The position numbers and the translations under genes are program-made. A DNA stretch of 45,605 nucleotides, from NCBI GenBank assembly GCA_022844225.1, contig JALHMC010000032.1:1-45605 (forward strand), in the 5' to 3' direction. Origin of the DNA: Hyphomicrobiaceae bacterium (GTDB lineage Bacteria; Pseudomonadota; Alphaproteobacteria; Rhizobiales; Hyphomicrobiaceae). This document shows positions 35,957-44,364 of this stretch, in pieces; the first letter of the stretch is position 1, and each line of letters begins with the position of its first letter. The notes below the pieces were generated by a model. The model did no database searches and had not been told where the DNA came from. It saw only the letters and a list, made by a program, of their open reading frames with translations.

Positions 35957-36452
35957 GGGAGGGTTCCTTCCATCAACGGCGATCTCGGCTAGGAGCGTGG
36001 CGCTCCGCCGGGGACTGGGATTGTGGCGTTATATGGCCGGGAACGCGGGGCGGAAGCAAGGGCCGGGAGCGCGCAGGATGGGGCGCCAGAGTTAGCCAGG
36101 TCGCGGGGATGCTGTTGCCCGAGATGGCAAAGAGCTTCGATCCGGAACCGGTCTTGGTAAAGGCTTAGAAGGCCGAGATCATCTCGATCAGAGGGCCATC
36201 CGTCCTCCGTCGTTTCGCGTTCCGGGGCACGACGCGGGCCAGCGTCGGGGACACGGCCACGACCTCGCGCGAGATATCGATCATCGAGCGGGCAGCTTCT
36301 TGGCAATGAACTCCACGAGGATGTCCCTAAATCGTGTTCAAACCTAAGCTGGTACAAGAATTCCTTTACGCTGGATCGCGGGCGCTCGGAGGCTGTAGGT
36401 TCGCGCCGAAGCCCGGCCGTTAGAGTGGGCGACGAAATCGGGAGAGAGCGAC
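35957..36452. other. Intergenic region with possible gene remnant
   Basis: These 496 bases separate the IlvD/Edd gene from the DMT array. The minus strand contains short protein-like patches in different frames, such as DILVEFIAKKLPAR near 36300-36330 and IDISREVVAVSPTLARVV just after, broken by stops. That pattern suggests a decayed gene, but no family was recognised. The stretch 36320-36365 is AT-richer and could hold the array promoter. No RNA gene seen. Confidence 0.35.
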
Positions 36453-37388
36453 TTGGGCGAGGGAGCCGGCACGAGACTGGCGCGGATTTTGCGCGACGCG
36501 CCAACCGCGACCTCGAATGTGCGTGGCATCCTGTTCATGACCACGGCCTGCGCGTCTTTTGCGTGCGGCGATACGATCATGAAGCTCTCATCGGGCGCTG
36601 TGCCGACCAGCGAGCTGCTGTTTCTTCGGGGTTGCTTCGTCACCCTGGGCGGATTTCTCGTGGCTTACTGGCTGGGCGCTTTGTCGCTCCTGCATCGGGC
36701 GCTGTCGGGCGCGATGGCGATCAGGGCGGCCGGCGACGTTACCGGCGCGTGGAGCTTCCAGATGGCACTCGCGCGGATGCCTTACGCCGACCTCAGCGCC
36801 GTGGGGCAGTTGACGCCGCTGGCGATCACGGCAGCCTCGGCGCTGTTTCTCGGAGAGAAAGTGGGCTGGCGTCGCTGGACGGCGACGATGGTTGGGTTGG
36901 CAGGCGTGCTGCTGATCATCCGTCCGGGCTCGAGTGCGTTCAACTGGTGGGCGCTGGCCGGGATTCTCTCGGTTCTGGGCTCGACGGTGCGGGATCTCGG
37001 CACGCGCTACGTCGACCGCAGCGTGCCGCCGGCGATTATCATGATGCTGTCGGCAGCGGCGACGACGATCACCAGCCTGATTGTTGCGCCATTTGCCGGG
37101 TGGAGCGCACCTTCGGTGGGGCTGGTGGCGGTGATGGCGCTCTCCGCGATGTTCTCGCTGGTCGGCCAGATGTGTGTGATCATCTCGGTGAGATCGGCCG
37201 ACATCTCGGCGGTGGCACCCTTCCGGTACACGATCATCCTGTTCGCCATAGCCTCGGGCGTCCTGGTGTTCGGACATTTCCCGGACGCACTGACGCTCAC
37301 CGGAACGGCGATCGTGGTGGCAGCCGGCCTTTATACGTTCTATCGCGAGCAGTCGCTCAGGCGGCTCGCCGACCGGCCGCGGCCGTGA
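36453..37388 (+). CDS. EamA/DMT transporter, array member 1
   Basis: Carrier of 311 residues with ten predicted helices in two EamA repeats, first of four tandem paralogues. Shared array motifs: LFLRG after helix 2, PLAITAASALFLGEKVGWRRW (VGWRRW at 137-142), GVLLIIRPG, RDLGTRYVDRSVP, SAVAPFRY and a C-terminal AGLYTFYRE. Start is TTG at 36453 with GGAGAGAG about 8 bases upstream. An ATG at 36537 lies inside the first helix region. It is 35 bases before member 2. Relatives include RhaT-like and S-adenosylmethionine-type carriers; substrate unknown. Confidence 0.88.
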   Translation: MGEGAGTRLARILRDAPTATSNVRGILFMTTACASFACGDTIMKLSSGAVPTSELLFLRGCFVTLGGFLVAYWLGALSLLHRALSGAMAIRAAGDVTGAWSFQMALARMPYADLSAVGQLTPLAITAASALFLGEKVGWRRWTATMVGLAGVLLIIRPGSSAFNWWALAGILSVLGSTVRDLGTRYVDRSVPPAIIMMLSAAATTITSLIVAPFAGWSAPSVGLVAVMALSAMFSLVGQMCVIISVRSADISAVAPFRYTIILFAIASGVLVFGHFPDALTLTGTAIVVAAGLYTFYREQSLRRLADRPRP

Positions 37389-37423
37389 CACACGTCCCTC
37401 GCCGCTAACGCCACCGGAGCATC

Positions 37424-38329
37424 ATGAGCAGAAATCTTCTCGGCATCGGGGCGGTCATCGGCGCAGGCGCGGCGATGATGTCGGCCGATGCACTGGCCAA
37501 GGTGGCCGTGGCCGAGACGACGCTCGGACAGACGATCGCCGGACGCGGCCTCGTCGCGTGCCTGATCCTGACGGCGGCAGGCCTGTTGCAAGGGCAGATC
37601 CGGTGGCATCCGGGCCTGCTCTCGGCGCCGGTCGTCGTGCGCATTCTGGCCGAGGTGGGCGCTGGCATCTCGATGGTGGGCGCGCTCGGTTTCATGCCGA
37701 TCGCCAACGCGACGGCGATCCTGCAATTCATTCCGCTGGTGACGACGATGGCGGCGGCGCTGCTGTTTGCCGAGCAGGTGGGCTGGCGGCGTTGGATGGC
37801 AGGCCTCGCCGGTTTCGCGGGCGTGCTGTTGATCCTTCAGCCGGGCGCGGCCGGGTTTACATGGTGGTCCCTACTCGCGGTCTCGGCGATGCTGTGCATG
37901 TCGACCCGAGACCTTGCCACGAGCCGCATCGACCGCAGCGTGCCGACACTGCTTATCGGCGCGGTTTCGGCCGGGGCGGTCTCTCTCGCCGGATGCGGTC
38001 TCGCGACACTGACGGGATGGGCACCGACCACACCGCGCAGCATCGCTTTCACCGTGGCGGCCGGCGTTGCGCTATCCGCCGGGTTCATCTGCCTCGTGGT
38101 GGGCATGCGCAATGCCGAGATGTCGGCGATCGCGCCGTTCCGCTACTTCACGCTGCTGTGGGCTATCCTGATGGGCTATTTCGCGTGGGGTGAGGTGCCC
38201 AATACAGTGGCTTGGGTGGGCATCGCGGTCGTGGTCGCGGCCGGGCTGTACGCCTTCGGCCGCGAACGCAAGCTCATCCAACAACGCATGCGTGAGCAGG
38301 CCAGACAGCGGGAGCCAGCTCGGGCATGA
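37424..38329 (+). CDS. EamA/DMT transporter, array member 2
   Basis: Carrier of 301 residues, ten helices. It has the array motifs NATAILQFIPLVTTMAAALLF, VGWRRW, GFAGVLLILQPG, TRDLATSRIDRSVP, SAIAPFRYFTLLWAILMGY and GLYAFGRERK. It differs from member 1 by replacing the first-repeat GE with AEQ before VGWRRW, and its N-terminal repeat is more divergent (GQTIAGRGLVACLIL instead of the LFLRG version). ATG at 37424 has GGAG about 8 bases upstream. Its TGA overlaps the ATG of member 3. Confidence 0.9.
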   Translation: MSRNLLGIGAVIGAGAAMMSADALAKVAVAETTLGQTIAGRGLVACLILTAAGLLQGQIRWHPGLLSAPVVVRILAEVGAGISMVGALGFMPIANATAILQFIPLVTTMAAALLFAEQVGWRRWMAGLAGFAGVLLILQPGAAGFTWWSLLAVSAMLCMSTRDLATSRIDRSVPTLLIGAVSAGAVSLAGCGLATLTGWAPTTPRSIAFTVAAGVALSAGFICLVVGMRNAEMSAIAPFRYFTLLWAILMGYFAWGEVPNTVAWVGIAVVVAAGLYAFGRERKLIQQRMREQARQREPARA

Positions 38330-39231
38330 CGGCAATTCCAATTGCCAGCGCCAGCTCAGGCAATTTCGCCGCGATCGCGGCGATGATCGGCTCGCAGGCC
38401 GTGTTCACGGTCAATGATGCGCTGATGAAACTTGCGGCGCGCGAGGTGCCGGGTGGTCAGGCTATCTTCATCCGGGGACTGTTCACGATTGTGCTGGCGC
38501 TCACGCTGGCGGTCGCGATGGGCAGCCTGAAAGCCTGGCCTTCGCGGAAAGACTGGCCGCTGATCGGTCTGCGCAACGTCGGCGAGGTCGGTGCGACGCT
38601 GCTCTACCTGACTGCGCTCTTCAACATGCCGATCGCCGACGCGACCGCCATTCTGCAGTTCCTGCCATTGGCGATCACGGCCGGTGCGGCTCTCTTTCTC
38701 GGGGAGCGGGTCGGCTGGCGGCGGTGGCTCGCCACCTCGGTCGGCTTCGCTGGCGTCCTGTTGATCATCCGGCCCGGCACGCCGTCTTTCACTGGATGGT
38801 CTCTCGTGGCGCTCGCCTCGCTGGCGGCCATCGTTCTGCGCGATCTCACGACGCGGCGCATCGACCGGGGGGTGCCGACAGCGCTGTTGACGCTGATTTC
38901 CAGCTTGTCCGTGACCTTGGCAGCCTCGACATACGCCTTCGTCGAGCCATGGCACCTGCCGACCGCGAAGGGTATGGCGATGGCCGGCGGAGCGGCGTTC
39001 TTCGTGCTGGCCGGGTACTATCTGATCATCGAGGCGATGCGCCGAGGCGATGTGGCCGTCGTCGCGCCGTTCCGCTATTCGGTTATGCTTTGGGCGATCA
39101 TCGCGGGCGTGCTGCTGTTCGGTGAAGTGCCCGACCCGATTGCGCTGATGGGCACGGCGCTGGTCATCTTGGCCGGCCTCTACACATTCTTCCGCGAGCG
39201 CCAGCTCGCCCGGCAAAAGGGCGTGGCATGA
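38326..39231 (+). CDS. EamA/DMT transporter, array member 3
   Basis: Carrier of 301 residues, ten helices. It contains GGQAIFIRGLFTIVLAL, DATAILQFLPLAITAGAALFL, GERVGWRRW, GFAGVLLIIRPG, RDLTTRRIDRGVP, VAVVAPFRYSVMLWAIIAG and a GLYTFFRER end. Its first repeat is closest to member 1 in the LPLAIT segment and to member 2 in ATAILQF. ATG at 38326 overlaps the stop of member 2 (ATGA), with GGGAG upstream inside that gene, so translation is coupled. Its own stop overlaps member 4. Confidence 0.9.
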   Translation: MTAIPIASASSGNFAAIAAMIGSQAVFTVNDALMKLAAREVPGGQAIFIRGLFTIVLALTLAVAMGSLKAWPSRKDWPLIGLRNVGEVGATLLYLTALFNMPIADATAILQFLPLAITAGAALFLGERVGWRRWLATSVGFAGVLLIIRPGTPSFTGWSLVALASLAAIVLRDLTTRRIDRGVPTALLTLISSLSVTLAASTYAFVEPWHLPTAKGMAMAGGAAFFVLAGYYLIIEAMRRGDVAVVAPFRYSVMLWAIIAGVLLFGEVPDPIALMGTALVILAGLYTFFRERQLARQKGVA

Positions 39232-40145
39232 CCGACAACGTCAAAGGTATTCTGGCGATTCTGTTCTCCGCCGCCGGCTTTATCGTCAATGACGCCATCG
39301 TCAAGGTGATCACGGAGGAGCTACCCAACGGCCAAATCATCTTCATGCGCGGTCTCGCGGCGACAGCACTGCTCGCCGTGCTCACGACCGCAACGCGATC
39401 CTGGCGGCCGCTTCACGTCCTCCTGGCTCCGGCCATGCTCGTGCGCCTCGTGGCGGCGGCGTTCTCGACCTTGTTCGTCGTGGCCGCGCTGCGCCATCTT
39501 CCGCTCTCGACAGTCAACGCCATTTTGCAGGTCTCGCCGCTGGTCGTGACGGCCGGGGCCGCACTGCTGCTGGGGGCCCATGTCGGCTGGCGGCGCTGGT
39601 GCGCGTCGCTCGTGGGTTTCGGTGGCGTTCTCCTGATCATCAAGCCGGGCACGGGCGCTTTCGGCGCTGAAATCTGGCTGGCGCTCGCGTGTCTGCTGGC
39701 GTCTGCGACACGGGATCTGACAACCCGGTTCATCGATCACTCGACGCCGTCGATGCTGGTGACGTTTGCCGCATCGGCCGTTGTGATGCTAGCCGGATTG
39801 GGACTTCTGCCGTTCGAGACGTGGATCGTTCCCTCACCGCGCGCCACGGGACTGATCCTGGTGACGGCGGGCTGCTTGTTCGTCGCCTACCATTTCGGCG
39901 TGATCGCCATGCGGACGGGCGAAATCCCTGTGGTGGCGCCGTTCCGCTACGCATCGATCCTCGGCGCGCTGGCGCTCGGGTACGGCATCTGGGGACATGT
40001 GCCCGACAGCATATCGTTGATCGGCATGGCGCTCGTTGTTGGGGCGGGGCTCTACCTGCTCTATCGGGAACGCTCGATCGCGCGCGCCGCGCGGGCGGCT
40101 CCAGCTTCTGCAGCCGACAACCAGCAGCCGAAGGCGACGTCATGA
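39228..40145 (+). CDS. EamA/DMT transporter, array member 4
   Basis: Carrier of 305 residues, ten helices; the most divergent of the four. It has GQIIFMRGLAATALLA, NAILQVSPLVVTAGAALLL, AHVGWRRW (the usual GE is GA), GFGGVLLIIKPG, TRDLTTRFIDHSTP, IPVVAPFRYASILGALALGY and GLYLLYRER, then an Ala-rich tail. ATG at 39228 overlaps the stop of member 3 (ATGA) with AAAGGG upstream. Its TGA overlaps the ATG of the aldolase gene, tying the array to an enzyme gene. Confidence 0.9.
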   Translation: MTDNVKGILAILFSAAGFIVNDAIVKVITEELPNGQIIFMRGLAATALLAVLTTATRSWRPLHVLLAPAMLVRLVAAAFSTLFVVAALRHLPLSTVNAILQVSPLVVTAGAALLLGAHVGWRRWCASLVGFGGVLLIIKPGTGAFGAEIWLALACLLASATRDLTTRFIDHSTPSMLVTFAASAVVMLAGLGLLPFETWIVPSPRATGLILVTAGCLFVAYHFGVIAMRTGEIPVVAPFRYASILGALALGYGIWGHVPDSISLIGMALVVGAGLYLLYRERSIARAARAAPASAADNQQPKATS

Positions 40146-40900
40146 AGAACGCGATGAAGGAGAAAATCGCCGGCGGCGCCGCTGCGCTCGGCGTCTCGCT
40201 GATGTTCCCATCGCCGCAGCTCGTCGAGATGCTGGCCTATGCGGGCTTCGACTGGGTGTTGCTCGACTGCGAGCACGGGTCACTCTCGCTGGCGGACGTC
40301 GAGGTGATGTGCATGGCGGCCGATGCTGCCGGCATCACGCCGATCGCCCGCCCGCGGAGCAACTCGACGGCCGACATCCAGTCGGTCATGGACCGCGGCG
40401 CGAAGGGGGTGCAGGTGCCGCACGTCAATTCGCGTGCCGATGCCGAGCGGGCGATGGCGGCAGTCAAGTTCGGTCCGGGTGCGGGGCGCGGGCTCGCCGC
40501 AGGGACGCGACCGGATCGGTGGGGCCTTGGGGCGCGCATGCCGGATTTCGTCACGGCGCAGAATGCCGGGTCGCTCGTCTGCGTGCAGATCGAAGACCGT
40601 GAGGCGGTCGCGAACATCGATGACATCCTGAGCGTCGAAGGCATCGACGTGTTTTTCATCGGCCCTTCGGATCTGTCGCAGTCATTGGGCTTTCCCGGCA
40701 ATGCGAAGGCGGCGCCCGTTGCGAAAGTGATCGACGAGACGCTGGCCAAGATCGTTGCCGCAGGAAAGGTGCCGGGCATGCCGGCGACGGCGGATGCGCT
40801 GCCGGACGTGGTGGGGAAAGGTTGCCGGTACGTCTACAACCATCTGCCGCGCATTCTGGGCGCGGGGGCGAGCGCTTATCTCGGCAAGGTGAAGGGCTAA
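40142..40900 (+). CDS. HpcH/HpaI-family class II aldolase
   Basis: Metal-dependent pyruvate-type aldolase of 252 residues. The active-site set of HpcH is present at near-identical positions: His45 in LLDCEHGSLSL, Arg70 in PIARPRSN, metal ligands Glu151 in VQIEDREA and Asp177 in FIGPSDLSQSLG. Family members split 4-hydroxy-2-oxo acids into pyruvate and an aldehyde (2,4-dihydroxyhept-2-enedioate, 2-keto-3-deoxy sugar acids). ATG at 40142 overlaps the stop of DMT member 4, with GAAGG upstream. The coupling suggests the array carries a substrate or product of this reaction. The exact acid is unknown. Confidence 0.92.
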   Translation: MKNAMKEKIAGGAAALGVSLMFPSPQLVEMLAYAGFDWVLLDCEHGSLSLADVEVMCMAADAAGITPIARPRSNSTADIQSVMDRGAKGVQVPHVNSRADAERAMAAVKFGPGAGRGLAAGTRPDRWGLGARMPDFVTAQNAGSLVCVQIEDREAVANIDDILSVEGIDVFFIGPSDLSQSLGFPGNAKAAPVAKVIDETLAKIVAAGKVPGMPATADALPDVVGKGCRYVYNHLPRILGAGASAYLGKVKG

Positions 40901-40983
40901 CAGCGCAAACACGAGTTGCGAACTGCCGGCAGCGCGCGCGACACTGACCGACGACACACGCAACATCCGAGACGGGGTCGGCC

Positions 40984-41790
40984 ATGGCCATCATCGATGC
41001 GCAAATTCATCTCTGGCGGAAGGGGACGGCAACGCCCCCGCACCTCGGACGACCGTATCTGGTTGAGGAAGCAATCCGCGACATGGACGCGGCGGGTGTA
41101 GACGGCGCGATCCTGCACCCACCGGCAAGCTGGGACCCGGATTCCAACGAGCAGGCGATCGAGGCCGTGGAGGCCTATCCGAAGCGTTTCCGTATCCTCG
41201 GCAATCCGCCGCTCGACCGCCCTGACAGTCCGCAGCTGATTGCGAGCTGGAAGTCGCGGCCGGGGATGCTCGGCTATCGGTTCTATTTCAACAAACCGAA
41301 CAACAAGACGTGGCCGACCGATGGAAGTATCGACTGGCTGTGGCCGACTGCAGAGAAGGCGGGTACGCCGCTGGCGCTGCTGGCGGGCGACTGGCTGCCA
41401 CTGCTCGGGACGATCGCGGACCGGCATCCGGGTTTGAAACTCATCGTCGATCACATGGGGGCGCTGCGCGGCGCGAAAGGCGATGCGGCCTTCCCGGCGA
41501 TGGACGACCTGGTCAAGCTGGCGAAATACCCAAACGTCGCCGTGAAGCTGACGGGCGGGCCGTTCTATGCGGACGACGCTTATCCGTTCCGAAGCCTGCA
41601 CCCGCACTACCGGCGCATGTACGACGCATTCGGGCCGCGGCGGCTGTTCTGGGGCACCGACATCACCAAGATGCCGTGCTCGTGGCGCCAGTGCGTGACG
41701 CATTTCCAGGAGATCGACTGGATCCCGGAGGCCGACAAGCGGCTCATTATGGGCGAGGCGATCTGTGATTGGCTGGGGTGGGAGAGGTAG
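40984..41790 (+). CDS. Amidohydrolase_2-family (TIM-barrel) hydrolase
   Basis: Protein of 268 residues similar to the 2-pyrone-4,6-dicarboxylate lactonase/amidohydrolase_2 group. It starts MAIIDAQIHLW: the usual DxHxH is DAQIH, so Gln7 replaces the first His while His9 stays. Later ligands appear in LIVDHMGAL and FWGTDITKMP, and VAVKLTGG is typical. Members hydrolyse lactones or decarboxylate in acid catabolism. ATG at 40984 has only a weak GGGG ribosome-binding sequence. It lies 83 bases after the aldolase and is probably on the same transcript. Confidence 0.88.
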   Translation: MAIIDAQIHLWRKGTATPPHLGRPYLVEEAIRDMDAAGVDGAILHPPASWDPDSNEQAIEAVEAYPKRFRILGNPPLDRPDSPQLIASWKSRPGMLGYRFYFNKPNNKTWPTDGSIDWLWPTAEKAGTPLALLAGDWLPLLGTIADRHPGLKLIVDHMGALRGAKGDAAFPAMDDLVKLAKYPNVAVKLTGGPFYADDAYPFRSLHPHYRRMYDAFGPRRLFWGTDITKMPCSWRQCVTHFQEIDWIPEADKRLIMGEAICDWLGWER

Positions 41791-41932
41791 GGGAGCCCAG
41801 AGCCGACAAGACGCCACATGCGCTAGTCGGAGCAGCTCCTCTCGGCGGTGGAAGGGCCCCGGATCTCCACGCACCTTGCGGCGCGCTTCGTCCGGGGACA
41901 CGATCGCGGATCCGGGCCCGCTGATCACCACC

Positions 41933-42781
41933 TCAGAGCTTGAAGGGCACGACCGTCTGCTGCTGGGTGCCGAGGCCCTCGATCGAGAGCTTCATGACGT
42001 CGCCGGCCTTGAGGAAGAGCGGCGGCTTCATGCCGAGGCCAACGCCGGGAGGAGTGCCGGTGGTGACGACGTCGCCGGGCTCGAGCACCATGAACTGCGA
42101 GACGTAGTGCAGGATGAAGTCGCACTTGAAGATCATGGTCTTGGTGGAGCCGGTCTGCATCCGCTTGCCGTTGAGATCGAGCGACATCGGCAGGTTGTTG
42201 ACGTCCTTGACCTCGTCGCGCGTGACGAGCCAGGGGCCGAGCGGGCCGAACGTCTCGGCGCATTTGCCCTTCATCCACTGGCCGCCGCGCTCGATCTGGA
42301 AGTGACGCTCGGATACGTCATTGCAGATGGTGTAGCCGGCGATGTGGCTCTGTGCATCCTTCAGCTCGACGTAGCGCGAGCGCTTCCCGACGACGAAGGC
42401 GATTTCGAGTTCCCAGTCGAGCTTGGTCGAACCGCGGGGGATCATGACGTTGTCGTTGGGGCCGCAGATGCAGTTGGTCAGCTTGTAGAAGATGATCGGC
42501 TCGGTCGGCACGGGCTGTCCGGCCTCGGCGGCATGGTCGGCGTAGTTGAGGCCGATCGCCATGAAGTTGCGGACGTTGCCGACCGGCGCGCCGATGCGCG
42601 AGCCAGCGGGGGCCTCGGGCAGCGTCGATGGGTCGATGGCCTTCAGCGTGGCAATCGCGGCGTCGGACAGGACGTTGCCGTCGATGTCCTTCACGTGGGC
42701 CGAAAGATCGCGGATCTTACCCTGGGCGTCGACAAGACCGGGTTTCTCGGCGCCAGCGGGGCCGAAGCGGCAGAGTTTCAT
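41933..42781 (-). CDS. Fumarylacetoacetate hydrolase (FAH) family protein
   Basis: Enzyme of 282 residues. The FAH core is clear: AIGLNYADHAAEAG, the metal-binding TKLDWELEIAFVVGK (an ExE pair), GYTICNDVSERHFQ, GKCAETFGPLGPWLVTRDEV and GDVVTTGTPPGVG. Members include fumarylpyruvate hydrolase, 2-hydroxyhepta-2,4-diene-1,7-dioate isomerase and ureidoglycolate lyase; the length and N-terminal KLCRFGP fit that broad group. ATG at 42781 follows GAGGAGCG. It is convergent with the amidohydrolase and 91 bases downstream of an MFS gene, so it may act with the HpcH aldolase across the convergence. Confidence 0.93.
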   Translation of the reverse strand: MKLCRFGPAGAEKPGLVDAQGKIRDLSAHVKDIDGNVLSDAAIATLKAIDPSTLPEAPAGSRIGAPVGNVRNFMAIGLNYADHAAEAGQPVPTEPIIFYKLTNCICGPNDNVMIPRGSTKLDWELEIAFVVGKRSRYVELKDAQSHIAGYTICNDVSERHFQIERGGQWMKGKCAETFGPLGPWLVTRDEVKDVNNLPMSLDLNGKRMQTGSTKTMIFKCDFILHYVSQFMVLEPGDVVTTGTPPGVGLGMKPPLFLKAGDVMKLSIEGLGTQQQTVVPFKL

Positions 42782-42872
42782 AGGTGAGCGCTCCTCGACG
42801 ATTGTGATTGATTTCGGGGCCCAATCGGTAGGACGGGGGCGGCGACGTGGCAAGTGCGATGCGCGGACCGGG

Positions 42873-44126
42873 TCAGACGGCTGCGGCCGGACGGTGCCCG
42901 AGCTTGCGGCCGGTGAGGAGTGCGAAGCAGGCGGCAGTGGTTACGCCGGCCGCGATAGCGAGGCCAGGGCCGTAGCCGCCAAAGGCGTCGCGTAGCAGGC
43001 CGAACAGTGCCGGTCCCGTGGCCGAGGTGAGCTGGATCACGGTTGCAGCAGTGCCGTAGGTCGCACCAAAGGCCTCGGCGCCGAACTCGCGGCGTACGAC
43101 CACCGGGCCGAGCGTGGTGATATGGCCGATGCCGTAGCCGTAGACGAGGCTGGCGCCGACGAGGACGGCCGTCGTCGGCCATGCGGCGAGCGCCAAAAGG
43201 GCGCCGGTCTGCACCAACATGATGCTCATGGCCAGGAAGCGGACGTCCACCCGATCGACGATGCGGGCGAGGATCAGTCGGCCGATGAAGGCGGTAACAC
43301 CGGTCGCGCTGACGAGAAGACCTGCGCCGGCTATGCCGAGCAATGGACTGGCGAGCGCCACGTGATGAGTGATGAAGCCGATCTGGACCGTCAGCGCGAG
43401 GGCAAAGCCGGCAGCGGCTGTCCAAAGCAGGACGCGCGGGCGGCCGTTGGCGACCATCGGAGACGGGCGCCGGACCGGCTCGCCCGGGGTCGCAACGGCC
43501 ATCGGCTCGCCGTCGCGGGCGAGGCCGAGATCTGCGGGGCCGCGGTATCGAAGGACACCCAACACAAGCGGCAACAGAATGAAAACGGCGGCGAGGCCCG
43601 CCGCGATCAGGCCACGCTCCAAGCCGAGGCGTTGCAGCGCGAGCAGTAGGAGCGGCACGCCGACTATCGCGCCGACGCTAGCGCCCATGATGGCCAGCGT
43701 CATGGATCGACCCTGATGGCGCTCGAACCAGGGCGCGACGGTGGCCGAGATGCCCGTGGTCGAGAGCGTGGACCAGCCGATGCCGATGAGGGCGAAGCAC
43801 GGGTAGAGCTGCCAAGGCGCTCGCACCTGTCCAATCAGTGCGACGCCAAGGCCGAGGCAGAACGTGCCGATGGTTAGCACAGGGCGCGGGCCGTAGCGGT
43901 CGATGCAGCGGCCGACGAGGCGCTGGACGGAGGCGCTGACGAGGAAGAACAGCGTGATCGCGAACGACACCTCGGCGACGGGCCAGCCGTGCGCGGTAGT
44001 GACCGCCTGCAAGTAGACGCTGGCGCCGAACAGGCCCAACGCCCAGGTGACGGCGGCGATGACGAAACACGCCGCGACGACGCGCCAGCCGTAGAACATT
44101 GTAGGTGAGGCTCGCGTCTTGAACAT
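42873..44126 (-). CDS. MFS transporter (monocarboxylate/OFA-like)
   Basis: Major facilitator carrier of 417 residues with twelve predicted helices. YGWRVVAACFVIAAVTWALG at the N-terminus, RLVGRCIDRYGPRPVL between helices 2 and 3, ATVAPWFERHQGRSMTLAIMG and GRLILARIVDRVDVR in the second half resemble bacterial monocarboxylate and oxalate/formate-type antiporters. ATG at 44126 has GGGGAG about 9 bases upstream, in preference to the open frame to 44177. It lies 22 bases after a small membrane protein gene and before the FAH gene. Transport of an organic acid is an inference from subfamily and neighbours. Confidence 0.9.
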   Translation of the reverse strand: MFKTRASPTMFYGWRVVAACFVIAAVTWALGLFGASVYLQAVTTAHGWPVAEVSFAITLFFLVSASVQRLVGRCIDRYGPRPVLTIGTFCLGLGVALIGQVRAPWQLYPCFALIGIGWSTLSTTGISATVAPWFERHQGRSMTLAIMGASVGAIVGVPLLLLALQRLGLERGLIAAGLAAVFILLPLVLGVLRYRGPADLGLARDGEPMAVATPGEPVRRPSPMVANGRPRVLLWTAAAGFALALTVQIGFITHHVALASPLLGIAGAGLLVSATGVTAFIGRLILARIVDRVDVRFLAMSIMLVQTGALLALAAWPTTAVLVGASLVYGYGIGHITTLGPVVVRREFGAEAFGATYGTAATVIQLTSATGPALFGLLRDAFGGYGPGLAIAAGVTTAACFALLTGRKLGHRPAAAV

Positions 44127-44148
44127 GCGCGCCACTCCCCCGTATCGC

Positions 44149-44364
44149 CTAGTTTGCTCGAATGGGCGTCGGGCCAACGAAATCCGGTATCAGGCGACGC
44201 GCGATGTCGTCGGTGGCGCCGGTCGCCATCAGATAGCCGAGCGCGACCGCGATCAGCGCGAGGGCGAACCAGAAGATCGGCCGCTGCCGGCGCCATAGCA
44301 GCGCCCACGCGACGATAACGAGCGGCAGCCCGAGTATGACGGCGCCGTAGAGCTTGGGTGTCAT
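44149..44364 (-). CDS. Small hypothetical membrane protein, coupled to trhO
   Basis: Protein of 71 residues with two hydrophobic helices (GAVILGLPLVIVAWALLW and FWFALALIAVALGYLMA) separated by RRQRP, and a soluble C-terminus. No family recognised. ATG at 44364 overlaps the TGA of trhO (ATGA), with AAGGAAGG upstream, so it should be translated with that gene. The open frame beyond to 44421 lies inside trhO. It precedes the MFS gene by 22 bases. Confidence 0.75.
   Translation of the reverse strand: MTPKLYGAVILGLPLVIVAWALLWRRQRPIFWFALALIAVALGYLMATGATDDIARRLIPDFVGPTPIRAN

Noticed and set aside
32798..35992. A 1064-codon open frame on the plus strand
   Set aside because: It is antisense to two well-recognised genes (thiolase and IlvD/Edd). 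Its translation is Arg/His/Asp/Val-rich without domains, as expected from antisense of high-GC coding DNA.
35989..36504. 171-codon minus-strand frame upstream of the DMT array
   Set aside because: It overlaps the array start and reads as random; only short patches in other frames look protein-like.
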